Shown: piece by piece, positions 51,779-60,600 of the stretch
How the letters are laid out: each line of letters opens with the position of its first letter
Numbering within the stretch: position 1 is the stretch's first letter
NCBI RefSeq assembly: GCF_025399795.1
Contig: NZ_JAODTZ010000040.1
Coordinates: forward strand, 29,419-93,418
DNA: 64,000 bases
Reading direction: 5' to 3'
From: Streptomyces rhizosphaerihabitans
Lineage (GTDB): Bacteria > Actinomycetota > Actinomycetes > Streptomycetales > Streptomycetaceae
Notes under the pieces: model-generated
Told to the model about the DNA's origin: nothing
Seen by the model: only the letters and a program-made list of their open reading frames with translations
The model's database searches: none
Translations under genes and position numbers: made by a program

Positions 51779-53107
51779 ATGCAGGCAGAACCGAAGAAGT
51801 CGCTGGTGGGGGACGAGCACGAGGTCGAGATCGGCCCCGTGGCGCACGGCGGGCACTGCATCGCCCGGACGGACGAGGGCCAGGTCCTCTTCGTCCGGCA
51901 CGCACTGCCCGGCGAGCGCGTCGTCGCCCGGGTGACCGAGGGCGAGGAGGGCGCGCGGTTCCTGCGCGCCGACGCCGTGCGGATCATCGACGCGTCCAAG
52001 GACCGCGTCGAGGCGCCCTGCCCGTACGCGGGCCCCGGCCGCTGCGGCGGCTGCGACTGGCAGCACGCCAAGCCCGGAGCGCAGCGCCGCCTCAAGGGCG
52101 AGGTCATCGCCGAGCAGCTGCAGCGCCTCGCGGGCCTCACGCCCGAGGAGGCCGGCTGGGACGGCACGGTGATGCCCGCCGAGGGCGACAAGCTCCCCGC
52201 GGGCGAGGTCCCGGCCTGGCGCACGCGCGTGCAGTACGCGGTCGACCCGGACGGCAACGCCGGACTGCGCCGCCACCGCTCGCACGAGGTCGAGCCCGTC
52301 GAGCGCTGCATGATCGCCGCCCCGGGTGTCACGGAACTCGGCATCGAGGAGCGCGACTGGTCCGGCATGGAGGCCGTCGAGGCGATCGCCGCGACGGGTT
52401 CCCAGGACCGCATGGTGATCCTGGAGCCCCGGCCCGGCGCCCGCCTGCCGCTCGTCGAGCTCGACAAGCCGGTCTCCGTGATGCGGGTCGCCGAACAGGA
52501 CGGCGGCATCCACCGCGTCCACGGCCGCGCGTTCGTGCGCGAGCGCGCCGACGGCCGCACCTACCGGGTCGGCAGCGGCGGCTTCTGGCAGGTCCACCCG
52601 ATGGCCGCCGACACCCTCGTCAAGGCGGTCATGCAGGGTCTGCTGCCGCGCAAGGGCGACATGGCGCTCGACCTGTACTGCGGTGTCGGCCTCTTCGCGG
52701 GCGCCCTCGCGGACCGGATCGGCGACCAGGGAGCGGTCCTCGGCATCGAGTCGGGCAAGCGCGCGGTGGAGGACGCCCGGCACAACCTCGCCGGCTTCGA
52801 ACGCGTTCGCATCGAACAGGGCAAGGTCGAGGCGATCCTTCCGCGCACCGGCATCAGCGAGGTCGACCTCATCGTCCTGGACCCGCCCCGCGCGGGCGCC
52901 GGCAAGAAGACGGTCGAACACCTGTCATCGCTGGGCGCGCGAAAGATCGCCTACGTGGCCTGCGACCCGGCGGCACTGGCCCGGGACATCGCGTACTTCC
53001 GCGACGGCGGCTACAAGGTACGGACGCTGCGGGCGTTCGACCTGTTCCCGATGACACATCACGTGGAGTGTGTGGCGATTCTGGAGCCGGTGAAGAAGGA
53101 CGCCTGA
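51779..53107 (+). CDS. TrmA/RumA-family RNA (uracil-C5) methyltransferase
   Basis: 442 aa from ATG 51779 (GGAG at 51765-51768, 10 nt upstream). An N-terminal TRAM RNA-binding domain (~10-70) is followed by a 4Fe-4S cysteine set (CPYAGPGRCGGCDWQH plus ERCMIA), the SAM site (DLYCGVGLFAGALA), LDPPRAGAGKK and the catalytic Cys in VACDPAALARD. It methylates uridine C5 in rRNA or tRNA; which base cannot be told (RlmD/RlmC/TrmA). It marks the end of the conserved core before the accessory region. Confidence 0.9.
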   Translation: MQAEPKKSLVGDEHEVEIGPVAHGGHCIARTDEGQVLFVRHALPGERVVARVTEGEEGARFLRADAVRIIDASKDRVEAPCPYAGPGRCGGCDWQHAKPGAQRRLKGEVIAEQLQRLAGLTPEEAGWDGTVMPAEGDKLPAGEVPAWRTRVQYAVDPDGNAGLRRHRSHEVEPVERCMIAAPGVTELGIEERDWSGMEAVEAIAATGSQDRMVILEPRPGARLPLVELDKPVSVMRVAEQDGGIHRVHGRAFVRERADGRTYRVGSGGFWQVHPMAADTLVKAVMQGLLPRKGDMALDLYCGVGLFAGALADRIGDQGAVLGIESGKRAVEDARHNLAGFERVRIEQGKVEAILPRTGISEVDLIVLDPPRAGAGKKTVEHLSSLGARKIAYVACDPAALARDIAYFRDGGYKVRTLRAFDLFPMTHHVECVAILEPVKKDA

Positions 53108-53157
53108 CCTGCGATTTTGGGCGTGCGCGTCATGTGCGGTGTGGGCGTTACGGGCGG

Positions 53158-53212
53158 TATCTTGACGCTGAAATGACGCTCTCCGAGGCATCTTGACGCT
53201 CATATGACGCTC
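53158..53212. repeat. tandem 24-bp near-repeat, period 31
   Basis: TATCTTGACGCTGAAATGAC... at 53158-53181 and CATCTTGACGCTCATATGAC... at 53189-53212 agree at about 21 of 24 positions. Each contains TTGACG, a possible -35. Confidence 0.8.
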
Positions 53213-53381
53213 GTTCTGATGAGGCGTCAGATGGTCGCAAGGTGCAGAGTGAGGGTGCCGCTTCGTTCGGCGGGATGTGGGCGACCGGGGGCGTTGCATG
53301 GTTCAGCGGCTGCAGCTGTTGAGAAGCGGGCCGAGTGGTGCCCCCTCCTGCGCGCCGAGCCCCCGATTGGGAGTTGCCTCG

Positions 53382-53423
53382 TCGCAGTGGCGGGCTCTGA
53401 ACTCGCGACCTCTTCGTCCCAAA
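53382..53423 (-). other. degenerate tRNA 3'-half-like fragment
   Basis: Minus strand: TTTGGGA (anticodon-loop-like), GAGGTC, then GCGAG-TTCAGAG-CCCGC as an imperfect T-arm and a CACTGCGA end. Only the 3' half is visible and the arms carry mismatches, so it is not a functional tRNA. Such halves are commonly left at phage or integrative-element attachment sites (inference). Confidence 0.4.
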
Positions 53424-53424
53424 T

Positions 53425-53482
53425 GCGGGTCGGGCGTGATCGTCACCGGGTGGGCGGGTCGGGCGTGATCGTCACCGGGTGG
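53425..53482. repeat. perfect 29-bp tandem duplication
   Basis: Two adjacent identical 29-bp copies (53425-53453 and 53454-53482) beginning GCGGGTCGGGCGTGATCG. They directly follow the tRNA-like fragment. Confidence 0.95.
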
Positions 53483-53773
53483 TTTGCTGAGTTGGCTGGT
53501 CAGGGCGTTGGGGTGGGGTGGTGTCGAGTGGTCTCGGATGGGCTTGGGGAGCGGGTTGGCTCCCAGATGGCTCCCAGAGGTCGGAGGCCGTACAACTAGA
53601 TTTCAGGAGAGCCTCGACGCTACCGATGCCCCGCCCGGTGATCCAGCTGACCGTAAGCCCGGAACCCGGAGCGCGCTACGGCCGATAGCGAACTGCCCGA
53701 TGCTGGATGCCCTCATCCTGTCCGATTCCAACGGGGCCACTGGCACGGCAGTGGAGAAGAGCCACCGCTTCGC

Positions 53774-56700
53774 CTACAGGTCGAATAGTGCGCCGCCCGC
53801 TTCCGACGCCGGCTTAAGCGCCTTGGTTGCCTCTGTGGACACGGGAAGGAGGCCCGCTGTGGTCAGATCCGCAATGGTGATCAGTGGGCCGGCGCACACC
53901 TCGTTGAGGAGGGCGGCCTGTGCCGGTTCCTCCCGCACGAGCAGGCCGAGGACGTTGAGCAACTCCAGCAGTTCCGTTGTCCATGAGGGAAGCCACCGCC
54001 GGGCCACCACGTGGTCCAGCTCGAGTCGTCGCTTGCCGGCGGGAGTTCTCCTGCGATAGCCAAACCACTTGTCGAGAACGTTCATCCCGGACACTTCGTA
54101 CTCCCGGACCGGGCGAGGCACCCGACTGATCCGGCCCGCGCCGATCCACAGGTCCTGTGTCACGGGGTCGTACGCCAGCTTCTCCGGCATGCCTTCCGCA
54201 TCGTCCGGGATCTCCTCCACGCACTGGGGACGGTCGCGCGGTAGCAACACCCTGCCGTACCGCCTCCCGGCTGTCTCGTCGGCGTACCGCTCGCCGTAAG
54301 TGTGCAGCCACAGGACTTGCTGACCGATCGCGACCGCCCGCTCCCACAGGTAGGGCTCAGCGGTGAGGGGTATTCGTGCGCCGGGGACTTCGAGATCTTC
54401 CTGGAATCGAGCTGTGTACTCCGGGTGAGAGGCGAGTGCGGCAATGTAGGCCAGGAGGTCTTCGGTCACGACCGATATGCCAAGCTGCTCGGCAAGTAAG
54501 GGGAGCAGGCCGGGCGTGAGGTTGGGCAGCGTACCAGCGGCGTTGCGGTAGAGCGGACGGGCGCAACCGCTGCGGTTGTTGAAGTAGTGCATGTCGGGAA
54601 TAAGGGAGCTGAAGACCAGTGCCGGCCCGTTGACCAGCGGGTGGGCATTCTGCTCGATGGTGTAGATCTGGCGGTTGCTGCTGACTCGCCAAAGGTCCGC
54701 CCTGCCTCGTTCCATCAATCGGCTGTCCGGCAGGACATATTGACGGTCGAACGACCGGAAGCCGATACGTACCGTTTGGGGATCTACCCTGCGCTCGGAG
54801 GCGAGGGGTGTCCGCCCGTGAGATTCAACCCCCGGTAAAGGCGGCACATTGTCCTCAGGCGTTCGCTCACCAGAGTGTCCGAGCATCTCGGCGCGTCGCT
54901 CGATGTCCGCGGCGACGAAGCGCCGCCACCGCTCATGGAGCGTGTCCTTGTCCGGTGCATAGACCCACATCCGCCCCGGGGTGACGCCACGCGACGACCA
55001 CGGCATCAGGTCTCTCAACTGTGGGCAGGACTCCCACAGGTCGCTGCCGGGTGGCAGGAATGCATCCGTTTCGCCTTTGGCGCAGTCGCGCCATTCGGGG
55101 TCGTCGAGCCTAAGGGCCGTCAAGCGTTCGATCTTCTCGTCGCGGCGCCCGCCGACCTTGATGTGTCTTACCTCTGCTGCCTGTCGGTTTGCCCTCGGCC
55201 CGGAGCTGTCCCGCCATCGGACAAAGATCGCTATGCACAACTCCTGGGCGACTTCAGGGAAGATGCGGGTGGCGACATCCGCGCGATGGCCCTCCGGGGA
55301 GAGGTCGACGATCCATCCCTCGTCGGACGCTCTACGTAGGTAGCGCCGCATACCCGCGAACGCCCGTCCCTTGAGCCATGCCTTCGGCGTGATCAGCGCG
55401 ACCACACCGAATGGCGCGTCGGCGTGTGCGTCGAAGACCTTCCAGGTTGCCCAGCGCCAAAAGTAGACGTAGAGGTTGCTGATCTTCGACTCGTACCTAC
55501 CGTTACCAGGTTGCCTGAATGCCCCCAGCGGGGCGGGGACGCCCGCCTCGGGGTCGCCTCGTTCCACCCACTTGCCTGCGCCCCGGCCTACAGCGTCGTG
55601 CGGCGGGTTGCCTATGACGACCATGACACGCTCATCCCGCTTGACCTGGTTGGCCTGGCGGCGGGATTCGGCGAGCGCCCGATAGGTGTGGGGGATCCAG
55701 CTGAACTCGGCTGTCGGGCTGTCCAGAGCATCAGCCACCAGCAGCCTGAGGCCCTGGGCTGGGGCCGCAGACCCGTACTGCTTGAGCATGGCGTGCATGC
55801 GCAGTTCTGCGACGGCAAACGGGCCGACCTGCATCTCGAAGCCGACCAGCCGGCGCCCCACCATCTCTCGCAGACGCGGACCCACCGCGCCTGGGCCCTC
55901 CTCCTCGGCGATGGTCCCGGCAGCGAGTTCCAGTGCCGAGAGCAGGAAGGTGCCGGTGCCCATGGCCGGATCGACAAGGACCACATCGGGAGAAGCGAAG
56001 CCGGACGGAATACCGAAGCCTTCCCGTCTCAAGACGTCCTCGACCAGCCGGGCCATGGCCGAGACGACGCCGTGGGGCGTGTAGTACGAGCCTGTGCGTA
56101 TTCGCAGGTCCGGATCGTAGATCTGGAGGAAGTGTTCGTACAGCAGGAAGTACGCGTCCCCGGTGCCGTCGTCCAGCACGTCCCATCTGACGGCGCCGAT
56201 GACACGGAGGAGCGTGTTGAGCGTGGTGGACAGGCCGGCGACCGAATCTCCGGCGAGAACGTCCAGCGCCTGGCCCATGAGTGAGTGCTTCTTGCCTAGC
56301 TTCGTCGCAATTCCGTGTATGGTTTCGCCCTCGAAAACGATCTCCTCCACTCGAGCGAGCAGAAGGGCGAACACAACGGATTGGCCGTATTGTTCGACGA
56401 ACTCGGCGTCGGTCGCCTCCGGAAACAACAAGTGACGCCAATCCTTGGCAAGTCTCGTAAAGGCTGGCGGACGGCGTCGGCTCTTCTCTTGGGCGATCGC
56501 CTCTCCGACCTCTTCCGAAAGGAGTTGGCAGAGCCCAGCGACTGCTCGGATGAGTTGGCTAGTGGTGCGGGGTGTCTGCGGTTCCCAGGTCAGGAAGTCG
56601 TACAGGACTCGCGTAAGCGCTCCGTCGGCCGGAGCAAGTCGGGCGCCGGAGGTGAGAACCGAGCCACGCATGTAGGCCACTTCACCGACCTGATTGCCCT

Positions 56701-57094
56701 GTTGATGGAGAGAGAATTCGTTCCCGTCACAGAGCAGCACGTTGTTGAGCAGCCGCAGTTTTGCCCACTGTTCGGCATTGCGGCCTCTGTAGGCGGACGG
56801 GTCGGCCTGAGTACCCGGCTTCTTGAGCTCGATGTAACCGACGAGAGCGCCGCCGACCTCAACCGCATAGTCAGGGCGGGCTCCCATGTCGACGAGTGGA
56901 ACTTCGCCGATGAGCGTGACGTCCAGACCCAGGCCATGGCACACGGACCGGATCATGTTCTCCAACGGCCCCCGGAGCTGGTCCTCCTGCCACCCGCTGC
57001 CTCTCAGCTTTGGCGTGACCTCCGCCCCAAACGCGGACACAGAGGCTTGGACTACTTCCTCGCAGCTGTCACGGGTCCTGCGACGTGCACCCAT
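53774..57094 (-). CDS. Type ISP-like restriction-modification protein without helicase
   Basis: 1106 aa from ATG 57094. The N-terminus holds a PD-(D/E)xK nuclease (RPDYAVEVGGALVGYIELKKPG: Asp 75, Glu 89, Lys 91). A central N6-adenine methyltransferase follows, with motif I VDPAMGTGTFLLS and motif IV GNPPH. The C-terminal part has the Type ISP specificity features (RIGFRSFDRQYVLPDSRLM; LDKWFGYRRRTPAGKR; LDHVVARRW). Type ISP enzymes usually join nuclease, SF2 helicase, methyltransferase and target recognition; here the helicase is missing, as in Type IIG. His replaces the usual Tyr/Phe/Trp in NPP(Y/F/W), which may weaken methylation. It should bind and cut, or modify, a specific DNA sequence. 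It lies 595 bp downstream of the second enzyme on the same strand. Confidence 0.85.
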   Translation of the reverse strand: MGARRRTRDSCEEVVQASVSAFGAEVTPKLRGSGWQEDQLRGPLENMIRSVCHGLGLDVTLIGEVPLVDMGARPDYAVEVGGALVGYIELKKPGTQADPSAYRGRNAEQWAKLRLLNNVLLCDGNEFSLHQQGNQVGEVAYMRGSVLTSGARLAPADGALTRVLYDFLTWEPQTPRTTSQLIRAVAGLCQLLSEEVGEAIAQEKSRRRPPAFTRLAKDWRHLLFPEATDAEFVEQYGQSVVFALLLARVEEIVFEGETIHGIATKLGKKHSLMGQALDVLAGDSVAGLSTTLNTLLRVIGAVRWDVLDDGTGDAYFLLYEHFLQIYDPDLRIRTGSYYTPHGVVSAMARLVEDVLRREGFGIPSGFASPDVVLVDPAMGTGTFLLSALELAAGTIAEEEGPGAVGPRLREMVGRRLVGFEMQVGPFAVAELRMHAMLKQYGSAAPAQGLRLLVADALDSPTAEFSWIPHTYRALAESRRQANQVKRDERVMVVIGNPPHDAVGRGAGKWVERGDPEAGVPAPLGAFRQPGNGRYESKISNLYVYFWRWATWKVFDAHADAPFGVVALITPKAWLKGRAFAGMRRYLRRASDEGWIVDLSPEGHRADVATRIFPEVAQELCIAIFVRWRDSSGPRANRQAAEVRHIKVGGRRDEKIERLTALRLDDPEWRDCAKGETDAFLPPGSDLWESCPQLRDLMPWSSRGVTPGRMWVYAPDKDTLHERWRRFVAADIERRAEMLGHSGERTPEDNVPPLPGVESHGRTPLASERRVDPQTVRIGFRSFDRQYVLPDSRLMERGRADLWRVSSNRQIYTIEQNAHPLVNGPALVFSSLIPDMHYFNNRSGCARPLYRNAAGTLPNLTPGLLPLLAEQLGISVVTEDLLAYIAALASHPEYTARFQEDLEVPGARIPLTAEPYLWERAVAIGQQVLWLHTYGERYADETAGRRYGRVLLPRDRPQCVEEIPDDAEGMPEKLAYDPVTQDLWIGAGRISRVPRPVREYEVSGMNVLDKWFGYRRRTPAGKRRLELDHVVARRWLPSWTTELLELLNVLGLLVREEPAQAALLNEVCAGPLITIADLTTAGLLPVSTEATKALKPASEAGGALFDL

Positions 57095-57689
57095 ACCGCC
57101 CCCATCCCCCAAGGCGGGCAGAGCCGGCCGACGTCAGGTCGGTGCGGTCACCTGCCGCACCTTGCTCCTGTCGGGGTCGGACTTCCTTCCGGCCCTCGCT
57201 GTTCCACGACAGTAGGAGGGGAGCGCGGGGCGTTTGGAGGGTGCATGTAAGGGCGCACAGAGGCACGAATGCATGCAATGTGCGCCAGCTGAACGCCGGT
57301 GCGCTGTACAGACCCTGGTCCGACCGCGCCCGCTACCCGGTTCCCCTGCATGCGGCACGGCGAATGGACCTCGACCACCCGCAGTACTGGCGAGACGCAG
57401 TCGATGCAGAGCCAGGGAGCGTGGATGAAGGGGAGACGGCGGCGTTGCGGGATAGGGGGCGACGGTACAAGGGTGGTCGTGGGTGTTGGGGTAGTTGGCC
57501 CCCTCTTCCGCGTGGCACCGCCGGATGACGTGATCCGGCCGCCGTCGGAGGGCCGCTTGGGTGGCCCTCCGACGGGGAATATTCCTGTACTGACCTGCGG
57601 CGGAGAATTGCGGTTGCCGCCGTCTGGAAGCCCCCGGACGGGCGAAAATTCAACCAGCGCTCCGCCGTCTCCAGCTGCTCGTCGAGTTC
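57095..57689. other. spacer between the two restriction-modification genes
   Basis: 595 bp. It carries the terminator of the 1620-aa gene and presumably the promoter of the 1106-aa gene. I searched both strands for a small control (C) protein or antitoxin and found no frame with a ribosome site. A GGAATATTCC palindrome lies at 57576-57585. Confidence 0.45.
57542..57575 (-). terminator. hairpin downstream of the 1620-aa restriction gene
   Basis: A 13-bp perfect stem (57542-57554 with 57563-57575) and an 8-nt loop, 115 bp past the stop codon on the minus strand. Confidence 0.75.
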
Positions 57690-60600
57690 TTAGTCGAGAA
57701 TGTCCAGAGTGGGCAGCCCGTCGACTACCTTCATGGTCGCCAGGCTGACGGTCACGACTCGCTTGAGAAGGTCGATGATGTACCTCGGGTCGTCGGACCA
57801 GTCGTTGGGGTCATTGATGATCTCCGATGCCTTGTCGACCTTGACCTGGTACCGATCGATGATCCACTCGATCGCGGAACGGGCTCCGAGCTGGTACCGG
57901 TAACCCTCCTCCGGGATGTTGGTGAGTGTGACCCGGTTGTTGTAGACGATCGTCGAGCGGTCTGGCTGCCCCTTTGTCTTCGGGATCTTCATCTTGCCGA
58001 CTCGGTACAACTCGCTCATTGGGGTGGAGGTGTCGCCGGAGACCGTCTCGACGATGCCCGCGTAGGGCTCGGCCTGCTCGTAGCTGACGTGCAGGTCGGC
58101 GAGCGTGCGGCCGGCCTCGGCGAAGCTGTGGAAGTCGCGAACCTTGGGGATCCGGGGGAGGGATTTCTTAAGGTCTGCGGCGAAGCGCTCACGGTATTCC
58201 GGCGAGTGCAGCAGCCCATAGGTGTAGTAGAAGACGTCGTCCTTGGTAATCGCCGGGTTGTTGTAGCTCTGTTGGTAGTTGCGGAGCGCTGCGTCGGTGA
58301 TGTTATCGACGCGCTCGCTGCCGTCGACTTCGACGGCAGCGAACAAGCCGCCCCCCTTGCTGAGATCGCGATAGGTGTAGCGGGAGAAGTGTGGTCCGAT
58401 GCTCTTGGTGCCGACGGCATGGCGATCGGGAACCGCGTCCGTCATCAGGACGGAAAAGGGTTCGTCCGTTCCGGTTCCGGTGATGTAGAACCCAAAATTC
58501 TCATGCATCGGCGTCGGGAACATCTGGGGGAGCTGGTAGACCGTGTTGTTGAGCTTCCGATCGAAGTACGCGAACTCGCGAGTGAAGGGGCGATAGAAGG
58601 CAGTAAAAATCCGCTCCCCCTGGAACGCATATTTCTCCCCCTTAGCGATGCGCGCCTTGTCGGCTCTATCCCAGCTGATTTTCTTCGGGTCGAGGTCGAT
58701 GAATTTTTCTACGTCCGGCGCCTTGGGGCCCGCGATCCCCGTTGCCCTGCAGTGGTCTGCGAAACTATCCACCTGGCTATTGTAGAAATTGATCGTCGCC
58801 TCTACATTCTCCGTGAGGCGCTGCTCGGAGAAGTTGTAGACCCAGGAATCACGGCCCGTCATAAGCCCGCTTGAATGCACGTTGAAGGTGGAGGTTGCGG
58901 AGTCTTTCCTATCTTTCTTTCCGATGGCTTGAAAGGTGGAAAACCGCTCGTCGCGCTGGTTGACCCAATCGCCGGACGCATTCGGGATTATCTGTTGCCA
59001 GGCCACCGTTTCCAGATCCTGGCCACCCAGAATGTGGAGCTTGTCCTCGCGGCTGAGGGAGTCCGCGATGCCACAGTAATGCAGGGTGCAGTCATTTCCT
59101 TCACCCCGCCCTTCCTTGACGAGGATCAGGATGGCAACGGTGTTCTGGCTCCCGGAGCCGAAGATCTTTCCGCCTTCGCGCTTCCAGTCGTGGCTGCGTT
59201 GGTTTCCCCGAAGGTTGTAACAGTAGATTGCACTGAATTCATTTGTCAGAGACTTGCGAAGGCCATCTGCCGTGTTTCCGTCGATGTAGCCGCCATTGGA
59301 AACGAAGGCAACGACACCCTCGTCTTTGATACGGTCAGAGGCCCAACGGATGGCGCGGATATAGGAGTCATATAGCGAATTCTTGAGTGTGGCAGTTGAG
59401 CGCGCCACGTAGGTCTCAGAGATTCGTTTGTCGAGCGCCTCGTATTTCAGATTCTGGTTAGCGTCATTCGCACTGTCCTGACCCACGGAGTACGGTGGAT
59501 TTCCCATGACGACGGTGATTTTCTGTTTCTGTTGCTTCTTTGCGCGCTCACTGTTGCCCTCCAGCACGTCCATGCCGTCGAGCTTCGCCGTGCCTTCCGC
59601 AAGCTGGAACGTGTCCGTCAGGACGATGCCTTCGAAGGGTCGATATTCACCCCCGGTAAGGTCATGGAAGGCAGCCTCGATGTTGACGGCGGCGATGTAA
59701 TACGCGAGGAGCACGATCTCGTTAGCGTGGAGCTCGCTTGTGTACTTTCGCAGCAGGTCCTTCGGCTGGATAAGCCCGGACTGAAGAAGGCGGACAGGGA
59801 AGGTACCTGTGCCTACGAAGGGATCGATAATCTGGACGCCTGCGTCGGACAGTGAGCGATTGAGGTGCTTTGCCATCGCCTGCTCGGTGGCACGGATGAT
59901 GAAGTCCACGACTTCGATGGGCGTGTAGACGATGCCCAGGGCGTTGGCTGTCTTTGGCAGAGCGGTCTTGAAGAACTTGTCGTAGAGCTCGACGATGACG
60001 CGTTGACGACCCTCGTGATTGTCAATGCCCTCAGCGCGGACCTTCACCGAGTGGTAGAAGCCCTCCAGAGTCTTGGTCTCAGCATCCAGGCCCTGGTCGT
60101 CGAGGATGCTGAGCATGCGTTGCATGGCCCTGGAGACTGGGTTGTGCTCTGCGAAGGCGTAGTCCTTGAACAAGGCGTCGAAGACCGGCCTGGTGACGAT
60201 GTGCTGTGCGAGCATGTCGATGGCGTCGGGGTCGCTGACTCCGGGGTTTATGGTGGCGCGCAGCTCGCTGACGAACTCCTGGAACGCGGCCTGCTTCTCC
60301 GGAATCGCCAGCGCGGCCCTGATGCGAGTGACGTGCCGGTCCGCGATCTGGGCGATGTCCTTGGCCCAGTCCTCCCAATAGTGACGCTCGCCCACCTTAT
60401 CAACGATTCGGGCGTAAATTGCGTCGCGCCAGTCGCTGATGGAGAACAAAGCGTCCTGGACATGCTGGGCGCTCCGAGCCTCCTTGTCCCTGGCCTCCTG
60501 GGCGCTGTCTGAGGTGCTGGAGCCGTCCTTGTCGCCGATCGTCTCGTCGTTGGACCCGATATTGCCGATGCCGATTTTGTTGTCGGGCTTGTGCTTGTTC

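Larger units (their letters stand above)
53108..53773. other. gene-free, repeat-rich junction before the restriction-modification genes
   Basis: 666 bp without a convincing gene. It holds two tandem-repeat pairs, a tRNA-like fragment and a duplicated TGGCTCCCAGA (53557-53567 and 53568-53578), each noted separately or in findings. It looks like an insertion scar. Confidence 0.55.

Noticed and set aside
53382..53423. Functional tRNA gene on the minus strand
   Set aside because: No 5' half, mismatched T-stem and no acceptor pairing; kept only as a degenerate fragment.
57134..57378. Small control-protein or antitoxin gene between the restriction genes
   Set aside because: Short frames lack HTH signatures and ribosome sites.
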